Origin: Falsihalocynthiibacter arcticus
GTDB lineage: Bacteria > Pseudomonadota > Alphaproteobacteria > Rhodobacterales > Rhodobacteraceae
Direction of reading: 5' to 3'
DNA: 64,000 bases
Assembly: GCF_000812665.2 (NCBI RefSeq)
Contig: NZ_CP014327.1
Span: 2,881,501 to 2,945,500, forward strand
The notes beneath the pieces were generated by a model. The model was not told the origin of the DNA. It made no database searches and saw only the letters and a program-made list of their open reading frames with translations. Below, in pieces: positions 43,791 through 53,651 of this stretch; the first letter of the stretch is position 1; every line of letters begins with the position of its first letter. A program made the translations under genes and the position numbers.

Positions 43791-45416
43791 ATGGCTGTTC
43801 AGGGCAAATCAGGATTAACGGGCGCGACAGGCGTGGTTTTGGGCGGAGGCGCGGCATTGATTGTCGCGATGGTCGGTTATTTGGCCTATTACGCGCAAAC
43901 GCAACACCCCGTAGAGACAGAGATCAAAGAGTCCGCCGTGGTTGCCCCCGCGCAGGTCGCGGCTCCGGTTAATAATGCAATCGAAACTGTCTCCGAAACG
44001 GATGCGCCTGAGACTGAGCCACAAACTCAAACCAAGGCCCAAGTGCCAGAGCAACAAGTATCAGAGCAGCCTGAACCTGCGCAGGTAGAGACCAACATGG
44101 CGGAAATCGCGCCCGTCGATCCCGAGCCACTCGCCGACCAAGGCCTCGCGCCGCCAACGTTTGACGTGGTGCGAGTTGATGCCGACGGCAATGCGCTTGT
44201 GGCGGGGCGGGGCGTTGCGGGGCAAGAAATAGCCATTCTGGTCGACGGAGAAGAAGTCGCGCGCGCACAAGCAGATGGTGCGGGTAATTTCGTCAGCCTT
44301 TTCACAATCGACCTCACATCGGCGGCCAAAGTCGTGTCCCTCCTTCAAGGAAGCGGCGCTTCGACTGTGGCGTCCGTTGATACGGTGATCCTTGCGCCGC
44401 CCGAGGTACCTGTGGTTGTCGCAGAGGCCACACAAACGCCAGCAGAGTCGCCAGAAAAGGAACCGCAAAACGCACGAGTGGCCGTGGACCCTTCGCAGGA
44501 AACGACGAATTTGAGCACTACAGATGGCACGTCGCAAAGTACACAATTGGTCGTGCCTGCCGAGTCCGTTGAGGTAGCACAAGTACAAACCGAGAAAGCA
44601 CAGGTTCCTTTGTCCTCAGCGCAGGCTGCGGCGACGCCGGCAGTCCCTGAGGAGAATGTCGCAGAGGCGGCACTTGAAAGTGTTGCACAAGTCGACACGG
44701 CTCAAACCTCTGTTGTTCCTGATTCCGCGCCGACCGCAATCGAGGCTGCTGGAATAGAAGAGGTGGTTTCTCAAACAGTTGAGGCTCCGGAGTTGCCCAC
44801 AGAGACAAACACGCCGACCGCTTCTCAAACGACAACCGAAGCCGTGGCGGAGCCTGTCGCCCAAGTTCCTGCGATCCTTTTGGCGACGGAGGAGGGGGTG
44901 AAAGTGCTGCAAACAAGCGGGGCCTCCAACATCAATAATATTGCGATTGACGCCATCACCTATGCGCCCACGGGCGACGTTCAGGTCACAGGGCGCGGCA
45001 AGGCGGGCGAATTCGTGCGCCTTTATCTCGACAACAAATCCGTCGGTGAGGGCGAGATTGCTTCTGATGGTGCGTGGTCATTTGACTTGGAACAGATCAG
45101 CGCGGGGCTGTACACTTTGCGCGCGGATCAAGTCGACACGGCGGGAAAAGTCAGTGCGCGCGTTGAGACACCGTTCCAGCGTGAGGCGCCAGAACTTCTG
45201 GCCCAAACCGCGCCCTCTGCCCCCGAAAACGGAGTGGCCACCGTCAAGGCGGTCACTGTGCAACCGGGCAATACCCTTTGGGGGATCGCGAAGGCAAGCT
45301 ACGGCGACGGGGTACTTTATGTGCGGGTCTTTGAGGCAAACAAGGACGCCATTCGCAATCCACACCTTATCTACCCCGGGCAGGTTTTTACGGTTCCAGC
45401 ATCAAAAGAAAACTAG
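43791..45416 (+). CDS. LysM-domain protein with Ala/Glu/Pro-rich linker
   Basis: About 541 residues. An N-terminal TM or uncleaved signal ([20 protein letters not shown]) leads into a periplasmic protein with two Ig-like modules ([28 protein letters not shown], and [27 protein letters not shown]). A long acidic Ala/Glu/Thr-rich low-complexity linker separates them. A C-terminal LysM follows ([28 protein letters not shown]...[10 protein letters not shown]). LysM binds peptidoglycan, so it probably links inner membrane and wall. The true start among several ATGs is uncertain. The ABC transporter follows. Confidence 0.82.
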   Translation: MAVQGKSGLTGATGVVLGGGAALIVAMVGYLAYYAQTQHPVETEIKESAVVAPAQVAAPVNNAIETVSETDAPETEPQTQTKAQVPEQQVSEQPEPAQVETNMAEIAPVDPEPLADQGLAPPTFDVVRVDADGNALVAGRGVAGQEIAILVDGEEVARAQADGAGNFVSLFTIDLTSAAKVVSLLQGSGASTVASVDTVILAPPEVPVVVAEATQTPAESPEKEPQNARVAVDPSQETTNLSTTDGTSQSTQLVVPAESVEVAQVQTEKAQVPLSSAQAAATPAVPEENVAEAALESVAQVDTAQTSVVPDSAPTAIEAAGIEEVVSQTVEAPELPTETNTPTASQTTTEAVAEPVAQVPAILLATEEGVKVLQTSGASNINNIAIDAITYAPTGDVQVTGRGKAGEFVRLYLDNKSVGEGEIASDGAWSFDLEQISAGLYTLRADQVDTAGKVSARVETPFQREAPELLAQTAPSAPENGVATVKAVTVQPGNTLWGIAKASYGDGVLYVRVFEANKDAIRNPHLIYPGQVFTVPASKEN

Positions 45417-45491
45417 GATTCTGACGGCTCCCCTCTGGCCATCCACCGCGCGTCTGTCTACTTTGCGAAGTTCAGCTAGCCGGAGGAAGCC

Positions 45492-47318
45492 ATGCGCCGA
45501 TTGACCCCCACAGATGCCGCCCTAAAAGGCGGCCCAAAGGGCGGAGCGTGGAATGTGATCCGCCGCGTCACCCCCTATGTTTGGCCCAAAGATAAGCTCT
45601 GGGTGAAACGTCGTGTGGTCGCGGCCATGACCATGCTTATTCTATCTAAGTTCGTCGCGGTTCTCGCGCCGGTTTTGTACAAAGAAGCGGTGGACAACCT
45701 CGCGGGCGAAGGGCAGTCCGCGGCATGGATGTTGGGCATGGGCGCTGTCGGATTGACCATCGCTTACGGCATGACACGGGTGATGACGGTCGGGATGAAC
45801 CAATTGCGCGATGTCATCTTTGCCAAGGTTGGCCAAGGAGCGTTGCGCGCTCTCGCGCTTGAGACGTTCACCCATATTCACCAACTCTCGATGCGCTATC
45901 ATATCGCGCGCAAAACCGGCGGCCTCTCGCGGATTATCGAGCGCGGCGTAAAGGGCGTTGATTTCCTCCTGCGCTTCCTTTTGTTTTCGATCGGGCCCTT
46001 GATCCTAGAGTTGTTGATGGTCGCCATCATTCTATTTTTTGTGTTTGATGTCTGGTATTTAGCTGCCGTTGTCGTGACTATTACCCTGTATGTCTGGTTC
46101 ACATTCGCGGTGACCGAATGGCGCGTGCGCGCCCGCCAAGAGATGAATAAACAAGACACCGAGGCCAACCAAAAAGCCATAGACAGCCTTCTCAATTTTG
46201 AGACGGTGAAGTATTTTGGCGCAGAGAAGCGCGAAGCTGCGCGCTATGACGACTCTATGGCGCTCTATCAAGTTGCCGCGCTCAAAACCAACTATTCCCT
46301 CGCGTTTCTCAACTTTGGCCAGTCGCTTTTTATCACTGCTGGCCTTGTGGTTGTGATGGTGATGGCGGCCATGGGCGTGCAAAGTGGCGCGCTGACGGTT
46401 GGCGATTTTGTGATGGTGAATGCCTATATGATCCAAATCACCATGCCGCTCAATTTTCTTGGATCGGTCTATCGCGAAATCCGCCAAGCCTTGGTGGATA
46501 TGGGCGATATGTTCGACCTTTTGGGACAACCCGCAGAGGTGGTCGACAAGCCAAATGCGCCCGACCTCAAGATCAACGGCGGCGAAGTTGTTTTGGACAA
46601 GGTGAAGTTTGGCTATGACGCCGAGCGGCCGATTTTGAAGGGCGTGAGCCTGACGATTGGGGCGGGGGAAACCGTAGCGATTGTTGGCCCCTCAGGGAGC
46701 GGAAAATCCACCATTGGACGTCTGTTGTTTCGGTTCTATGATGTGAGCGACGGCGGGGTGCGCATTGATGGTCAAGATCTTCGCGATGTGACCCAAGAGA
46801 GCCTGCACGCCCAGATTGGCGTCGTGCCACAAGACACCGTATTGTTCAACGATAGCATCTATTACAACATTGCCTATGGGCGTGCGGATGCCAGTGAGGA
46901 AGAGGTCTTTGAGGCCGCACGCGGTGCGAAAATCCACGACTTCATCACGTCGCTTCCCGATGGGTATAACACCCCCGTTGGCGAGCGCGGTTTGAAGCTT
47001 TCGGGCGGTGAAAAGCAGCGGGTCGGCATTGCGCGGACCCTGCTCAAAAATCCACCGATCCTGTTGCTTGACGAGGCCACCAGTGCGCTAGACAGCGAAA
47101 CAGAGCGCGACATTCAGGACAGCCTCGCGGCCATGGGGCGGGGGCGGACGGTGATTACGATTGCCCACCGTCTCTCGACCGTTGTGGATGCGGATCGGAT
47201 TGTTGTGTTGGAGGCGGGCGAGGTTATCGAGCAAGGATCGCACGATGAATTACTCGTGCGTAACGCGCGTTATGCCTCGATGTGGTATCGCCAGCAAACA
47301 GAAGAAGACGTGGCCTAA
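45492..47318 (+). CDS. ABC transporter of the Atm1/HMT type
   Basis: A 608-residue half-transporter: six TMs (about 40-320) followed by an ABC domain with Walker A (GPSGSGKST), signature (LSGGEKQR), Walker B (ILLLDEATSALD) and H-loop (IAHRL). The HIHQLSMRYHIARKTGGLSRIIERG stretch and the KYFGAEKREAARYD segment are characteristic of the Atm1 group, which exports glutathione-linked or sulfur-containing compounds needed for cytosolic iron-sulfur proteins or heavy-metal tolerance. A strong terminator follows. Confidence 0.93.
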   Translation: MRRLTPTDAALKGGPKGGAWNVIRRVTPYVWPKDKLWVKRRVVAAMTMLILSKFVAVLAPVLYKEAVDNLAGEGQSAAWMLGMGAVGLTIAYGMTRVMTVGMNQLRDVIFAKVGQGALRALALETFTHIHQLSMRYHIARKTGGLSRIIERGVKGVDFLLRFLLFSIGPLILELLMVAIILFFVFDVWYLAAVVVTITLYVWFTFAVTEWRVRARQEMNKQDTEANQKAIDSLLNFETVKYFGAEKREAARYDDSMALYQVAALKTNYSLAFLNFGQSLFITAGLVVVMVMAAMGVQSGALTVGDFVMVNAYMIQITMPLNFLGSVYREIRQALVDMGDMFDLLGQPAEVVDKPNAPDLKINGGEVVLDKVKFGYDAERPILKGVSLTIGAGETVAIVGPSGSGKSTIGRLLFRFYDVSDGGVRIDGQDLRDVTQESLHAQIGVVPQDTVLFNDSIYYNIAYGRADASEEEVFEAARGAKIHDFITSLPDGYNTPVGERGLKLSGGEKQRVGIARTLLKNPPILLLDEATSALDSETERDIQDSLAAMGRGRTVITIAHRLSTVVDADRIVVLEAGEVIEQGSHDELLVRNARYASMWYRQQTEEDVA

Positions 47319-47394
47319 GAGCACCGTTTTTACGTGCTCCGAACCCAGCTATTGTGGAATGCCTAAGGGGGAGACCGCAAGTCACGTAGACAAA

Positions 47395-47423
47395 AAAAGA
47401 CCGGAGATAATCTCCGGTCTTTT
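47395..47423. terminator. Bidirectional rho-independent terminator
   Basis: AAAAGACCGGAGA and TCTCCGGTCTTTT form a 13-bp stem with a TAA loop. It lies between the converging Atm1 and RND genes. Confidence 0.88.
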
Positions 47424-47433
47424 GCGTTTTACA

Positions 47434-50400
47434 TTACTCTGCAGCTTTTAACGGGGGGCCATCTTTTTTGGCGACCCCGTTCTGGTGTTCGCCATCATTG
47501 CTTGCTGCATCGACATCCGCTTCGCGCAGGTAATCCTGCTTTGGGGCCGGCGCTTTGCCGGCTTTCTCAAGGACGCTCTCAAGTTCGCTGAGGTCGATAT
47601 CCTCGGCGGGTTCCTCTTCAAAGCCGTCGCCTTGCGGCAAGGTCAGGCGGGTCCAGTCCAGTTCGGGAGCGTGGATTTTACGGGCGGCAGATTGGAGGGC
47701 CCAATCCTGTGCGGCCTTGCTGCTGCGCCCCATCGACAGCATCGCAAACAGGCGCGCGAGCCAGCTTACATAGGTCCAGAACCACACCCGAATGGCGAGC
47801 ATTGACGGGGTGAACACAAGCGTTAGAATGGTTGCAATCCCAAGGCCAAAGACCACCGCCGTCGCCAGTTGGTTCCACCAAAGGGCAGTGGGGCTGTTGA
47901 CGGAATAGCCACCGTTGATGAAGTCGAGCGACAGGCCAAACATCATCGGCGCAAGGCCCGCCATCGTGGTGATTGTAGTCAGCAACACAGGGCGAATACG
48001 GTTCTGCGCTGTGCGGATGATCGCTTCAATGCGCGGCATGTAGCGTGCGTATTCCTGATAGGTGTCGATCAACACAATGTTGTTGTTCACCACGATTCCC
48101 GCCAAGGCCACGATCCCCGTTCCGGTCATAATAATCGAGAACGCTTGCCCCATAACCAGCATCCCGATGAGCACGCCAGTGGTCGAAAGAACCACCGCGA
48201 TGAGCACCAAAATGGAGTTATAGAAGCTGTTGAATTGCGCCAGTAGGATCACAAACATCAAGGCCAAAGCGCCCGCAAAAGCTTTCATCAGGAAGGCGCC
48301 GGACTCCGCTTGCTCTTCTTGATCGCCCGTCCATTCCCATGCAACCCCCTGGGGCAAATTGCCGTCAGCGTCGAGCCATTCGGTGAGGGTTTCGATGCGC
48401 TCGGTGGGATTTACGGGGATTGATTTGTAATCACCCGCGTCAACCTGCGACTGATAGGTGGTCCCGTTTGAACGTGTCAATTCAAGTTGGTCCTCACTTA
48501 TCACAACGGTTTCCATGCCCTCTTGCGAGGTGTCCTGAGGGACCAGTTTGACGAGGTTGGAATCAACTGCAGCTTTCACATCGAAATACCGTTGCTGATC
48601 AATCCGGTCGATCTGTGCCAGCTTTGCCACGGGCTTACGGGTGGTGAAATTCGACAGCGGGACAAGGCCTTCGGAGGTGCGAATACGCAGGCTATCCAAG
48701 GTCGAAAGAACGCGGTCCGCTTCGGGTAAACGCACCCGAATTTCGATTTCCTCGTCGCTGGTATCGACCCGCATGGTGTCGAGCAAAATACCGCGCGTTA
48801 CCAGCTGAACCATGCCGCCAACGGTGGCCACATCCGCGCCGTAACGGCCGGCTTTTTGGACGTCCACGTCGATCTGCCAATCAATCCCCGGAAGGGGAAG
48901 CGTGTCGTCAATATCGGCCAGACCCGCCGTGTCTTCAAACTTCGCGCGTGCGATTTCTGTTGCAACAAGAAGCGATTCCCAATTGTCGGATTTCAGGCGC
49001 AGATGCACAGGTTTTCCGGAGCCCGGACCGCGCGACAAGTTCAGGATTTCGGCTTTGATACCCGGAATTTGGGCGAGTTTGACTTCGAGGCGCTCCAGCA
49101 CCTTATTGCCATCATATTCAGGGTCGACGGCGTTGCGTTCGATGCCCCAAAACCATGGCACTTTGACGGTGGGGCGGTCTTCCCACGGGATCAGCTCGAT
49201 TTGCACCTGACCGATGGCGTCACGCGGTGCGCCCGCGCCACCGTCGTTTTGGGTCAGGCCGCCGTCACCCGCGAAGGCAAAGGTGCTTTGCACACCGGTT
49301 TCATTGATAATAACCTCTTCGGCCTCGCGCAGGGCGGCGTCTTTTTCCTCAAGCGATAGGTTACCGCGTTGGCGCACGTAAATGATCGCCTGCTCGGGTT
49401 CGCTTTCAACAAAAAACTCGACGCCTTTGTTGTTTTCGCCAAAGTATTGGAAGGTGGTCATCACCACGAAAATCACGGCGGCGACCGAGACCAAAGGCAT
49501 GATCGGGTTGCCCACGATGAATTTGATAAACAGGCCGAAAGGCGAGCGGCGCACACCTGCGCGCACCTTTTTCTCGCGTTTGGGCAGGGCCGCAGCTCCG
49601 AGGAACGCCGAGCTGGCAAAGGCCGAGATCATAAAGAGCAAAGCCCCTGGAACAATGGCCATCACGCCCTCGGTTGGGGCCGTGCCGCCAAACAGATATC
49701 CGGGGTTGAGCATTTGCATCATGCCCAAGAACAACCCGTAGAGCGCGAAAGGCACGAAAGCCGCGCGCACAAACCACGGGAGTTTAGTGATCAGCCACGC
49801 CGAGACATGTTCAATGATCCGCGACCCACGGCCAAACACACCGCCAAGGACGGGCAGGTAGATGAGGGCAACTACAAGGGAGGCCGAAAGCACGAAGATC
49901 AAAGTGACGGGCAACATGCCCATGAATTGGCCGGGAACGCCGGGCCAAAACAGCATCGGTAGGAACGCACAGAGCGTGGTCGCGGTGGAACTGACGATGG
50001 GCCAGAACATGCGTTTGGCGGCCTCGGTAAAGGCGTGCATCGGGCCGACGCCCTCTTTGATACGCCGGTCGGCGTATTCCACGACCACAATCGCGCCATC
50101 CACCAGCATCCCCACGGCGAGGATCAAACCAAACATCACGATGTTGGAAATGGTGATCCCCATCGCGCCCAAAAGCACGAAACACAGGAGGAACGATGTG
50201 GGGATTGAGAAGCCCACCAGAAGGGCGGAGCGCGTGCCAAGCGACGCGAGTACAACGATCATCACCAGCGCAATCGCCGTGAGAACCGAGCCTTCAAGCT
50301 GGCTCACCATCGAGCCCACGGTGCGCGATTGGTCGTTGCTCGCGCCGACATGGACGGCGGCTTGCAACTGTTCGGGCCACTCAGCGCGGGCCTCTTCAAC

Positions 50401-51303
50401 GGCGGCGCGCACCTGTGCGGCGGTGTCGATAATGTTATAGCCTTTGCGTTTCACCACTTGCAACGCGACCGTTGTTTCCCCGTTAAAACGAGCTGTTCCG
50501 GTGCGATCTTCGAACGTCAGACGGATATCCGCGAGGTCGCCAAGGGTCACAACACGGTCGCCGTTGGTTTTGACAGGCAGGTCGAAAATGTCTTTGGCAT
50601 CGTTGAAGCTTGAGGGGATTTTCACCGAAAATGCGCCATTAGGGGTTTCGATTTCCCCCGCTGCGATCAGTTGGTTGTTGTTAACCACAACGTTGATCAA
50701 TTCGGGCGCGGTCACGTTATAGGCCTCAAGGCGCAACGGGTCGATGGTCACTTCGACCATCTCGTCGCGATGCCCCGCAAGGGCCGCTTCCAGCACCGGT
50801 TCAAGGGCTTCGATTTTATCCTGAAGCTGCTTGCCAACACGCACCAAGGTGCGCTCTGGTAAATCGCCAGATAGATTCACAATGATGATCGGAAATTCAG
50901 AAAAGTTGATCTCGGTGATGGAGTATTTATCCGCCCCAGCGGGGAAATTCCCCTCAACAGTGTTCATCTTGTCGCGCACATCGGCAATGATTTTGGTCTT
51001 GTCCCAGCCAAACTCAAACTCAAGCGCAATGCCGCCATAGCCCTCAGAGGCGGTGGCGGACATGGATTTGAGGCCATCCAAATCGGACAGTTCGGTTTCC
51101 ATTGGCTTAACCAACAGGGCTTCGCTGTCTTCGGCGGAAATTCCGGGGAAGGGGACAGAAACAAAAAGAGCCGGAATTTCAATATCCGGCTCGCCCTCCT
51201 TGGGTAGGTTCATATAGGCGGCGGCCCCCGCGATCAGGGAAATCGCGATAAAGGCAACCACCATGCGGGCGCGTTCGGCGGCCCAATCGACTAAACCAGT
51301 CAT
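47434..51303 (-). CDS. RND efflux transporter permease subunit
   Basis: A 1289-residue inner-membrane pump of the AcrB/HAE-1 or HME-like superfamily. The N-terminus (VDWAAERARMVVAFIAISLIAGAAAYMNLPKEGEPDIEIP), the FGLILAVGMLVDGAIVVVE segment of TM4 with its Asp, and LAGIVVNNNIVLIDTYQE in the second half are classical. It is longer than the usual 1030-1050 residues. There is an insertion around residues 510-640 containing further hydrophobic stretches (FVPFALYGLFLGMMQM, MAIVPGALLFMISAFASSAFLGAA), and a charged C-terminal tail. It forms an operon with the adaptor (stop and start overlap by one base). Confidence 0.92.
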   Translation of the reverse strand: MTGLVDWAAERARMVVAFIAISLIAGAAAYMNLPKEGEPDIEIPALFVSVPFPGISAEDSEALLVKPMETELSDLDGLKSMSATASEGYGGIALEFEFGWDKTKIIADVRDKMNTVEGNFPAGADKYSITEINFSEFPIIIVNLSGDLPERTLVRVGKQLQDKIEALEPVLEAALAGHRDEMVEVTIDPLRLEAYNVTAPELINVVVNNNQLIAAGEIETPNGAFSVKIPSSFNDAKDIFDLPVKTNGDRVVTLGDLADIRLTFEDRTGTARFNGETTVALQVVKRKGYNIIDTAAQVRAAVEEARAEWPEQLQAAVHVGASNDQSRTVGSMVSQLEGSVLTAIALVMIVVLASLGTRSALLVGFSIPTSFLLCFVLLGAMGITISNIVMFGLILAVGMLVDGAIVVVEYADRRIKEGVGPMHAFTEAAKRMFWPIVSSTATTLCAFLPMLFWPGVPGQFMGMLPVTLIFVLSASLVVALIYLPVLGGVFGRGSRIIEHVSAWLITKLPWFVRAAFVPFALYGLFLGMMQMLNPGYLFGGTAPTEGVMAIVPGALLFMISAFASSAFLGAAALPKREKKVRAGVRRSPFGLFIKFIVGNPIMPLVSVAAVIFVVMTTFQYFGENNKGVEFFVESEPEQAIIYVRQRGNLSLEEKDAALREAEEVIINETGVQSTFAFAGDGGLTQNDGGAGAPRDAIGQVQIELIPWEDRPTVKVPWFWGIERNAVDPEYDGNKVLERLEVKLAQIPGIKAEILNLSRGPGSGKPVHLRLKSDNWESLLVATEIARAKFEDTAGLADIDDTLPLPGIDWQIDVDVQKAGRYGADVATVGGMVQLVTRGILLDTMRVDTSDEEIEIRVRLPEADRVLSTLDSLRIRTSEGLVPLSNFTTRKPVAKLAQIDRIDQQRYFDVKAAVDSNLVKLVPQDTSQEGMETVVISEDQLELTRSNGTTYQSQVDAGDYKSIPVNPTERIETLTEWLDADGNLPQGVAWEWTGDQEEQAESGAFLMKAFAGALALMFVILLAQFNSFYNSILVLIAVVLSTTGVLIGMLVMGQAFSIIMTGTGIVALAGIVVNNNIVLIDTYQEYARYMPRIEAIIRTAQNRIRPVLLTTITTMAGLAPMMFGLSLDFINGGYSVNSPTALWWNQLATAVVFGLGIATILTLVFTPSMLAIRVWFWTYVSWLARLFAMLSMGRSSKAAQDWALQSAARKIHAPELDWTRLTLPQGDGFEEEPAEDIDLSELESVLEKAGKAPAPKQDYLREADVDAASNDGEHQNGVAKKDGPPLKAAE

Positions 51304-52565
51304 CAGCTTGGCTCCCTATAGGTCACCGCGACGGTCACACCATCAATGACATATTCTTGGCCTGACGTAATCACGCTCACTTCTTGGGGAAGGTCCAAGA
51401 CCCAAATCCCATCGACGCTGTCGCGTAAAACGGACACTTCCAAAAATTTCACCACGTTTTGGTCTTCGACAACCCGAACCCCAAGGGCACCTTCGTCATT
51501 CAGGGTCAAGGACGAGGCGGGCAATAAATGCGCGTCCGACCCCGCGGAGGATACCACGATCTCCACCGTTTGGCCGTCGCGGATGGCGAGATCTGCGTTC
51601 GGCACGATCACCTCCACGCGGAAGGTGCGGGTCGCGCTATCGGCGGTGCGCGACAGGAACGACACGCGGCCAACGGCGTCAACACCCGAGGCCAAACGTG
51701 CGCCGGACATGGCCCCAACTTTGATGCGTTCCACATCGGTTTCCGGAACAAACCCGACCAGCTTAATCGGATCAAGCAATACGACCGTAGTACACAGAGC
51801 GCCCGGTTGCATCAGGGTGCCAAGCTCGGCGGTGTCTGTTTCCAACATGCCCGAGAAGGGGGCTAAAATACGCAGACGTTCGATATCCCGCTCGGCGGCA
51901 ACCACACGGGCCACGGCCGATTTGATTCCAGATTCGGCGGCGGAAACGGAGGCTTTTGCGCCCTGAACACCCGCGAGCGCGCTTTCATACGCGGCGGCGC
52001 TGGAGGCCACCCGTGTATCGGAGGCAAATCCACCCTCAGAAAGACGTTTGGCGGCGGTGTCGTTAATTTTTGCTTCAGAAAGGCGTGCATTGGCCTCGGC
52101 GAGGCGCGCATTGGCTTCAGGGACGGCGGCATTTGCGCGCTCAAGATTGCCCTCGGCATCCGCGAGGACAGAGGCGCGGGTGCCAATCTCGACTTCGCAC
52201 AAAAGCTGGCCTTTTTCGATGTAGCCACCCTTGCGCAGGGGTTCGGAGATAATCAATCCAGTGACTTCGGAGCGGATTTCAACTTTGCGGGCCGCTTCGG
52301 TTTGGCCGCGCAGTAAGACCGCATTTTCAACTGGCTGGGCAACAGAGCGTAACGCAACGACAGAGACCAACGGGTTGGCGTTTTCTGTGTTTATTGTTTC
52401 GATTAGGGCCACGGAGGCGGTCTGATCACTCGCCTCAACCGTTTCTTCTACGACGGCGGGTGTGTCATCTTTAAAGGCAAATCCCAAGAGTCTGTCGCGT
52501 TCAAATACGAGTAAAAATAAAAATACACTCACCAAAATGGCGGAAATTACGGGTAATGGACGCAT
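51303..52565 (-). CDS. RND efflux periplasmic adaptor subunit
   Basis: A 420-residue HlyD/AcrA-type adaptor. One N-terminal anchor (ISAILVSVFLFLLVFE), lipoyl half-motifs (EIRSEVTGLIISEPLRKGGYIEKGQLLCEVEIG), an alanine-rich coiled hairpin (AAVPEANARLAEANARLSEAKIN) and a beta-barrel (GFVPETDVERIKVGAMSGARLASG) are clear. AGAGGG stands before the ATG. It bridges the pump to an outer-membrane channel that is not encoded here. A palindrome lies about 100 bp upstream. Confidence 0.92.
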   Translation of the reverse strand: MRPLPVISAILVSVFLFLLVFERDRLLGFAFKDDTPAVVEETVEASDQTASVALIETINTENANPLVSVVALRSVAQPVENAVLLRGQTEAARKVEIRSEVTGLIISEPLRKGGYIEKGQLLCEVEIGTRASVLADAEGNLERANAAVPEANARLAEANARLSEAKINDTAAKRLSEGGFASDTRVASSAAAYESALAGVQGAKASVSAAESGIKSAVARVVAAERDIERLRILAPFSGMLETDTAELGTLMQPGALCTTVVLLDPIKLVGFVPETDVERIKVGAMSGARLASGVDAVGRVSFLSRTADSATRTFRVEVIVPNADLAIRDGQTVEIVVSSAGSDAHLLPASSLTLNDEGALGVRVVEDQNVVKFLEVSVLRDSVDGIWVLDLPQEVSVITSGQEYVIDGVTVAVTYREPS

Positions 52566-52916
52566 GGAACCCTCTTAAAAACATACTATGGCTGCCCGTG
52601 GGACAGGTGTTAATCACGTTCACATAAGTGGTTTTGTCCAGATTACAACTGAAATCTAACGTCAATTCACCTGAACTGTTTAGTTCAGATTGTTTATGCG
52701 GCACAATGATTACAAAGGAGGAGGCAATGGTCATTGGGGGAAAATGTTGCATCTAAACGCCCAGATATTCCCACCTAAGCCCGTGCATTTATAAAGAGCG
52801 ACGCGGCGGGTCTTGGCAAGGCGTTCCGCTTCGGGGTATGAGGGGGCATACCGGACGCATTCGGGAAGACGAAATGCCCCCGCACTAACGGGTGGGCAGA
52901 CGGGCAGGAGAACGAC
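52566..52916. other. Divergent intergenic region with a palindrome
   Basis: No gene seen. It separates the RND operon from the YfgM-like gene. It holds CTGAACT-GTTT-AGTTCAG (52671-52688), a perfect palindrome with 7-bp arms in an otherwise AT-rich promoter-like stretch, a plausible operator for the efflux genes. Confidence 0.55.
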
Positions 52917-53576
52917 GTGAGCGATACAGACAGTTTTATTGACGAGGTAAGTGAAGAGGTCCGTCAGGATCGACTCTTTGGATATATGCGTAAATACGGG
53001 TGGGTCGCAGGTGCGCTCGTTTTGCTTTTGGTTGGGGGAACCGCCGTTAATGAGGCGAGACGCGCCTCAGCCCAAGCGTCAGCCGAGAGCTTTGGCGACG
53101 AAGTGATTACCGCGATGCTCAACAATGAATCCGCAGCCCGAGTCACCGAACTTGCGGTCATTCAAGCGCCTTCCCCACAGGCCAACGTCATTCTTGCGTT
53201 TTTGCAAAGCGGTGAAGAAACTTTGGGTAGTGAAGGCTCAGATGCCGCCATTGCAGCTCTTGATGTCATCAAAGCGAGCCCCGAGTCTGCGCAGGTCTAT
53301 CGGGACCTTGCGGGTTTCAAAGCGGCATTGCTTTTGGGGGCGGGCGTTCCCGCTGCGGATCGCAAAGCGGCTTTTGCGGCCCTCATCGTTCCAGGCAGCG
53401 CGTTCCGCCTGTTGGCCGAAGAGCAAGTGGCCCTTATTGAGGTCGAAATGGACGACAAGGACGCGGCGATCGCGCGTTTGAACTCCATTTCGCAAGATGC
53501 CGAACTAACGTCGAGTTTGCGTCAACGTGTGGAGCAATGGAAATTGGTTCTGGGCGTGAAAACAGCGACCGGCTAG
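52917..53576 (+). CDS. YfgM-like TPR membrane protein
   Basis: A 219-residue protein with a GTG start and AGGAG 6 nt upstream. A cytoplasmic acidic head and R-x-D...LFGYMRKYGW lead into one TM (about 26-45), then helical repeats. This is the arrangement of YfgM, an ancillary SecYEG/chaperone subunit. Its place directly before bamB and der is the same as in E. coli, which supports the call. Confidence 0.82.
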   Translation: MSDTDSFIDEVSEEVRQDRLFGYMRKYGWVAGALVLLLVGGTAVNEARRASAQASAESFGDEVITAMLNNESAARVTELAVIQAPSPQANVILAFLQSGEETLGSEGSDAAIAALDVIKASPESAQVYRDLAGFKAALLLGAGVPAADRKAAFAALIVPGSAFRLLAEEQVALIEVEMDDKDAAIARLNSISQDAELTSSLRQRVEQWKLVLGVKTATG

Positions 53577-53651
53577 AGAAAACGCGTCACCGCTTGAGAA
53601 TGGCCTATTTGCGCCGTGAACTAGGGACGAGGAATTTGAGTGGAGCTTAAC

